Below are positions 61,144 to 64,000 of a stretch of DNA of 64,000 nt, piece by piece. This stretch comes from Phycisphaerales bacterium. Lineage in GTDB: Bacteria; Planctomycetota; Phycisphaerae; Phycisphaerales; UBA5793. The stretch covers positions 121,291-185,290 of the forward strand of contig JADZAS010000025.1 in the NCBI GenBank assembly GCA_020852515.1, in the 5' to 3' direction. Each line of letters opens with the position of its first letter. Position 1 is the stretch's first letter. The notes under the pieces were generated by a model. It was not told the DNA's origin, searched no databases, and saw nothing but the letters and a program-made list of their open reading frames with translations. The position numbers and the translations under genes are program-made.

Positions 61144-61728
61144 CGCCCACAGCCCGCGCTGGCGGCAGGCGCTGGCGATCCACCTGAAACTGTGGCAGAT
61201 CATCCCCGACTGGTCCGACTCGTGGCTGCGCCCCACCCAGCCGACCCCGTTGTAGTCGTCGCCCTTGTACCAGCGCGCGGGCCGGAAGCTGGCGAGCAGC
61301 ACGGCCTCGGGCGCGCCGCACTGCGCCACGCCGTCGAGCATCGCGCCGATCTGCGCTTTGTCTGCGTGTGTCCAGACGCTCCGCGCGATGAAGTGCGTGA
61401 ACTTGTTGCCGAAAACGGAGAAGTCGAAGCGGTCGTTGGGATCGAAGCGCGGCTGCTTGATGCGGATGATCTCAGGATCGACGATTGACTTGAGCCCATA
61501 CGCAAGCATCTCGGTGTTGGGTTCGATGCCGCAGTAGTGGCCCGGTTCGAGCAGCGGGATGATCCACCGCCCGCCGCGCAGACAGCCGCATCCGATGTCG
61601 AGAAGCATGCTCTGCGGACTCAAGCCAAAGTCGAGCAGGGCCGCGAGTTGTTCGCGTCCGACGGCGTCGAACACTTCAGGCGGGCCGCCGAGGAACTGCT
61701 GCTCTTGCGCGCTGGACGGTTCATTCAT
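61084..61728 (-). CDS. SAM-dependent methyltransferase-like protein
   Basis: A 214-residue protein with a class I methyltransferase motif I, MLLDIGCGCLRGGRW (about 41-55), and a post-I motif HYCGIEPNTEML. Motif order fits small-molecule or sugar O-methyltransferases, but no specificity motif is seen. The Cys-rich GCGCLRGG loop is common in a group of methyltransferases near glycosyl genes. Its 3' end overlaps truA by 60 bases on the opposite strand. The ATG at 61728 is the only start consistent with the fold. It lies 67 bases after the uvrB stop, on the same strand. Confidence 0.86.
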   Translation of the reverse strand: MNEPSSAQEQQFLGGPPEVFDAVGREQLAALLDFGLSPQSMLLDIGCGCLRGGRWIIPLLEPGHYCGIEPNTEMLAYGLKSIVDPEIIRIKQPRFDPNDRFDFSVFGNKFTHFIARSVWTHADKAQIGAMLDGVAQCGAPEAVLLASFRPARWYKGDDYNGVGWVGRSHESDQSGMICHSFRWIASACRQRGLWASRVDRPIVNGQPWIAVQRA

Positions 61729-61794
61729 GTGACGGCGACACGGTAGTGGGCCGGCGCCAGCGCTTCAAGCGCTGCGGCTCGCCGTTTGGGCTCG

Positions 61795-63906
61795 CTACTT
61801 GCGCGCCCGGCGGCGCTTGTGAGGCTTGGCCACGCCGGGCGGCGCCTGGCCGGGCTGGCGCCCGGGCGCTGCGGTGCGCCGCTCCAGGTCCGACCGGCGC
61901 ACCATTCCGTCCTCGCCCGATGTCTTGAGCGACTTGATCTGGTCTCGCAATTGCGCCGCTCGTTCGAAGTCCAGACGCTGGGCAGCCTCGAGCATGTCCT
62001 TTTCGAGTTCGACGACGAGTTCGGTGCGCTCGTATTCTGGCTCGGCCTCGTGGATGGCTTCGCGCACGGTGCGGTTGGCGCGGACCTCAAGCTCAATGCC
62101 GCGCCGAATGGCCTTGACGATCTGCGTCGGCGTGATGCCGTGCTCGGCGTTGAACGCCAGCTGCTTCTCGCGGCGCCGCGTGGTTTCGTCGATCGCTTCG
62201 GCCATGGCGGCGGTCATCTTGTCGGCATACATCACGACCTCGGCGTTCACATTTCGGGCGCAGCGGCCGATCTGCTGGATCAGGCTCGTCGCGCTGCGCA
62301 GGAATCCCTCCTTGTCGGCGTCGAGAATGGCCACCAGCGACACCTCGGGTAGGTCGAGCCCTTCGCGCAGCAGGTTCACGCCCACGAGCACGGAGAATTC
62401 GCCTTCGCGCAGGGCCCGCAGAATCTCCCAGCGATCAAGCGTTTCGATGTCGCTGTGCAGGTAGCGCGTGGCCAGGCCCTTCTCCGTCAGGTAGCGGGTG
62501 AGATCTTCGCACAGCCGCTTGGTCAGGGCGGTGACGATGACGCGCTCGTTGCGGGCGGCAATCTTCTCGCACCGGGCGATGAGATCGGGCACCTGGCCGT
62601 CGGCCGGGCGAATGGTGATGACGGGATCGACCAGACCGGTGGGGCGGATGACCTGCTCGGCAATCTGTCCGCCGCTCTTCTCCAGTTCGTACGGTCCGGG
62701 AGTGGCGCTGACGTAGACGACGCGCGGCACCATCTTCTCGAACTCTTCAAATCGCAACGGCCGGTTGTCGAGCGCGCTGGGCAGGCGAAAGCCGTGATCG
62801 ACCAGCACCTGCTTGCGCGCCTTGTCGCCGTTGAACATCGCGCGCACCTGCGGAATCGTCACGTGCGATTCGTCGATGAGCAGCAGCCAATCGCCTTTGG
62901 AGCGGCCGGGCACGTGGTTGAAGTAGTCGAGCAAGGTGTACGGAGTCTCCCCCGGCCGGCGGCCGTCGAAGAATCGTGAGTAGTTCTCGATTCCCGAGCA
63001 GTAGCCGACTTCTTCGATCATCTCCAGGTCGTACTTCGTGCGCGACATGAGGCGCTGGGCCTCGAGCAGTTTGCCCTCGTGGCGCAACTGCATGACGCGC
63101 ACGTCCAGTTCGTCGCGGATCGCCTGCAGGGCATGCTTCATCTGGTCTTCGGGCATGACGTACTGCACCGCCGGGAAGATGAAGTAGCGATCGACGTCGG
63201 CAATGAGTTCGCCGCTGGTCTGGTCGATGATCTGCAGCGTCTCGATCTCGTCGCCGAAGAGCTCGATGCGCACGGCATGCGTTTCATTCGCGGGGTGGAC
63301 CTCGATGACATCGCCGCGCGCGCGAAAAGTGCCGCGGGCCCGTTCGTACTCGTTGCGCTGATACTGCATGTCCGCCAGGCCGTGCATGAACTCGCGCCGG
63401 TCGAGAATTCCGCCCTTCTGGAGGTGCAGCACCTTGCGCTTGAACTCCTCGGGCGAACCGAGGCCGAAGATGCACGACACCGACGCCACGACGATGACGT
63501 CATCACGACTGACAAGGTGGCTCGTGGCCGCCAGGCGCAGGCGGTCCAGGTCGCTGTTGCGCGAGGCGTCTTTTTCGATGTAGATGTCGCGCTGGGGGAT
63601 GTACGCCTCGGGCTGGTAGAAGTCGTAGTAACTGACGAAGTACGACACGGCGTTGCGCGGAAAGAGTTCCTTCATCTCCTCGTAGAGTTGGGCCGCGAGC
63701 GTCTTATTGTGGCTGAGAATGAGCGTGGGCTTCTGGAGACGCTCGATGACATGCGCCATGGTGAAGGTCTTGCCGGTGCCGGTGGCGCCAAGAAGCGTGA
63801 TGCGATCCTGGCCGCCCTGCAGTGCGCTGGCGATCGTCTCGATCGCGGCGGGCTGATCGCCGACGGGCTTGAACGGGCTGACGACCTCAAAGGGGCGAAA
63901 GGGCAT
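61795..63906 (-). CDS. uvrB: Excinuclease ABC subunit UvrB
   Basis: A 703-residue UvrB, the damage-verification helicase of nucleotide excision repair. Walker A is LLGATGTGKTFTMA (about 38-51), the DNA-binding beta-hairpin is YYDFYQPEAYIPQRDIYIEKD, the helicase motifs include LLLIDESHVTIPQ and the C-terminal QIGRCARN, and a UvrC-binding UVR motif (LEKDMLEAAQRLDFERAAQLRDQI) is near residues 635-658. A basic C-terminal tail (PHKRRRARK) of about 45 residues goes beyond the UVR motif. It is followed by the methyltransferase gene. The last 94 bases of the window show no gene. Confidence 0.98.
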   Translation of the reverse strand: MPFRPFEVVSPFKPVGDQPAAIETIASALQGGQDRITLLGATGTGKTFTMAHVIERLQKPTLILSHNKTLAAQLYEEMKELFPRNAVSYFVSYYDFYQPEAYIPQRDIYIEKDASRNSDLDRLRLAATSHLVSRDDVIVVASVSCIFGLGSPEEFKRKVLHLQKGGILDRREFMHGLADMQYQRNEYERARGTFRARGDVIEVHPANETHAVRIELFGDEIETLQIIDQTSGELIADVDRYFIFPAVQYVMPEDQMKHALQAIRDELDVRVMQLRHEGKLLEAQRLMSRTKYDLEMIEEVGYCSGIENYSRFFDGRRPGETPYTLLDYFNHVPGRSKGDWLLLIDESHVTIPQVRAMFNGDKARKQVLVDHGFRLPSALDNRPLRFEEFEKMVPRVVYVSATPGPYELEKSGGQIAEQVIRPTGLVDPVITIRPADGQVPDLIARCEKIAARNERVIVTALTKRLCEDLTRYLTEKGLATRYLHSDIETLDRWEILRALREGEFSVLVGVNLLREGLDLPEVSLVAILDADKEGFLRSATSLIQQIGRCARNVNAEVVMYADKMTAAMAEAIDETTRRREKQLAFNAEHGITPTQIVKAIRRGIELEVRANRTVREAIHEAEPEYERTELVVELEKDMLEAAQRLDFERAAQLRDQIKSLKTSGEDGMVRRSDLERRTAAPGRQPGQAPPGVAKPHKRRRARK

Positions 63907-64000
63907 GAAGCGATTGTAATTGACCTGCGGGGGAAAGGCTTGCAGTGCCGAATCGCGAGGCAGAAAGCGAGCGTCGCGCGGCCGATTGACGGCCGCGCGA

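Noticed and set aside
1..64000. CRISPR arrays, tRNA or rRNA genes, insertion sequences
   Set aside because: No regular short-repeat array, cloverleaf-like gap or transposase motif was seen in the intergenic regions.

Overview
The window is GC-rich, densely coded bacterial chromosome. Its gene content points to a planctomycete, most likely of the Phycisphaerae type. The markers are a DUF1800/DUF1501 pair, two secreted proteins with PLPAP-type C-terminal sorting tails, five proteins with a CxxC(G/R)Y-x-L/R-x-G...CPEC zinc ribbon, secreted single-CXXCH proteins with a shared C-terminal domain, and a SecA paralogue. No phage genes, CRISPR array, rRNA or tRNA were seen.

Layout. 1-4.1 kb: 3' end of a SecA-family ATPase, a TlpA-like thioredoxin protein, a small transaldolase and a HAD phosphatase. 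4.2-7.8 kb: an acidic membrane protein and the DUF1800-DUF1501 pair. 8.1-11.1 kb: ROK sugar kinase translationally coupled to a glycogen debranching enzyme. 11.2-14.2 kb: MoxR ATPase, ClpS, a small hypothetical protein and a glycosyltransferase. 14.3-16.6 kb: iscS-iscU-iscA operon with a good promoter, an overlapping perfect palindrome and a strong terminator. 16.6-18.0 kb: a palindrome-rich region in which two ~118-bp direct repeats flank a zinc-ribbon membrane protein. 18-24.9 kb: M24 peptidase, STAS-like protein, P-loop protein, rhomboid protease, citrate synthase, a second zinc-ribbon protein and a hypothetical protein.

24.9-27.5 kb (minus strand) is the most unusual locus. Three genes overlap successively by ATGA: a zinc-ribbon membrane protein, a radical SAM enzyme resembling the tetraether-lipid-synthase (Tes, COG1964) family, and an Lgt-like membrane protein. 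I read it as a candidate membrane-lipid modification cassette. 27.7-30.4 kb: a peroxiredoxin and two tandem paralogous secreted CXXCH proteins, each followed by a strong terminator. 30.7-38.3 kb: an eight-gene cbb3 oxidase operon with ccoN, ccoO, a 46-residue CcoQ-like protein, a CcoI-type P-type ATPase, a TauE/SafE-type protein and a diheme lipoprotein, but no canonical ccoP. 38.5-42.3 kb: an MBOAT/SGNH O-acetylation pair behind a polyferredoxin membrane protein. A divergent Rrf2 regulator follows at 42.5 kb.

43-64 kb: alpha/beta hydrolase; a zinc-ribbon protein, an EEP-family protein and a 38-residue zinc-ribbon microprotein; secreted proteins; a coupled receiver-kinase and receiver-HDOD signalling pair; a decayed 3' copy of the secreted CXXCH gene; an SLC13-type transporter divergent from an M20 amidohydrolase; two large secreted paralogues, each internally duplicated; TruA; a methyltransferase overlapping the truA tail; and UvrB. 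Four-base start/stop overlaps are frequent and define several of the operons.
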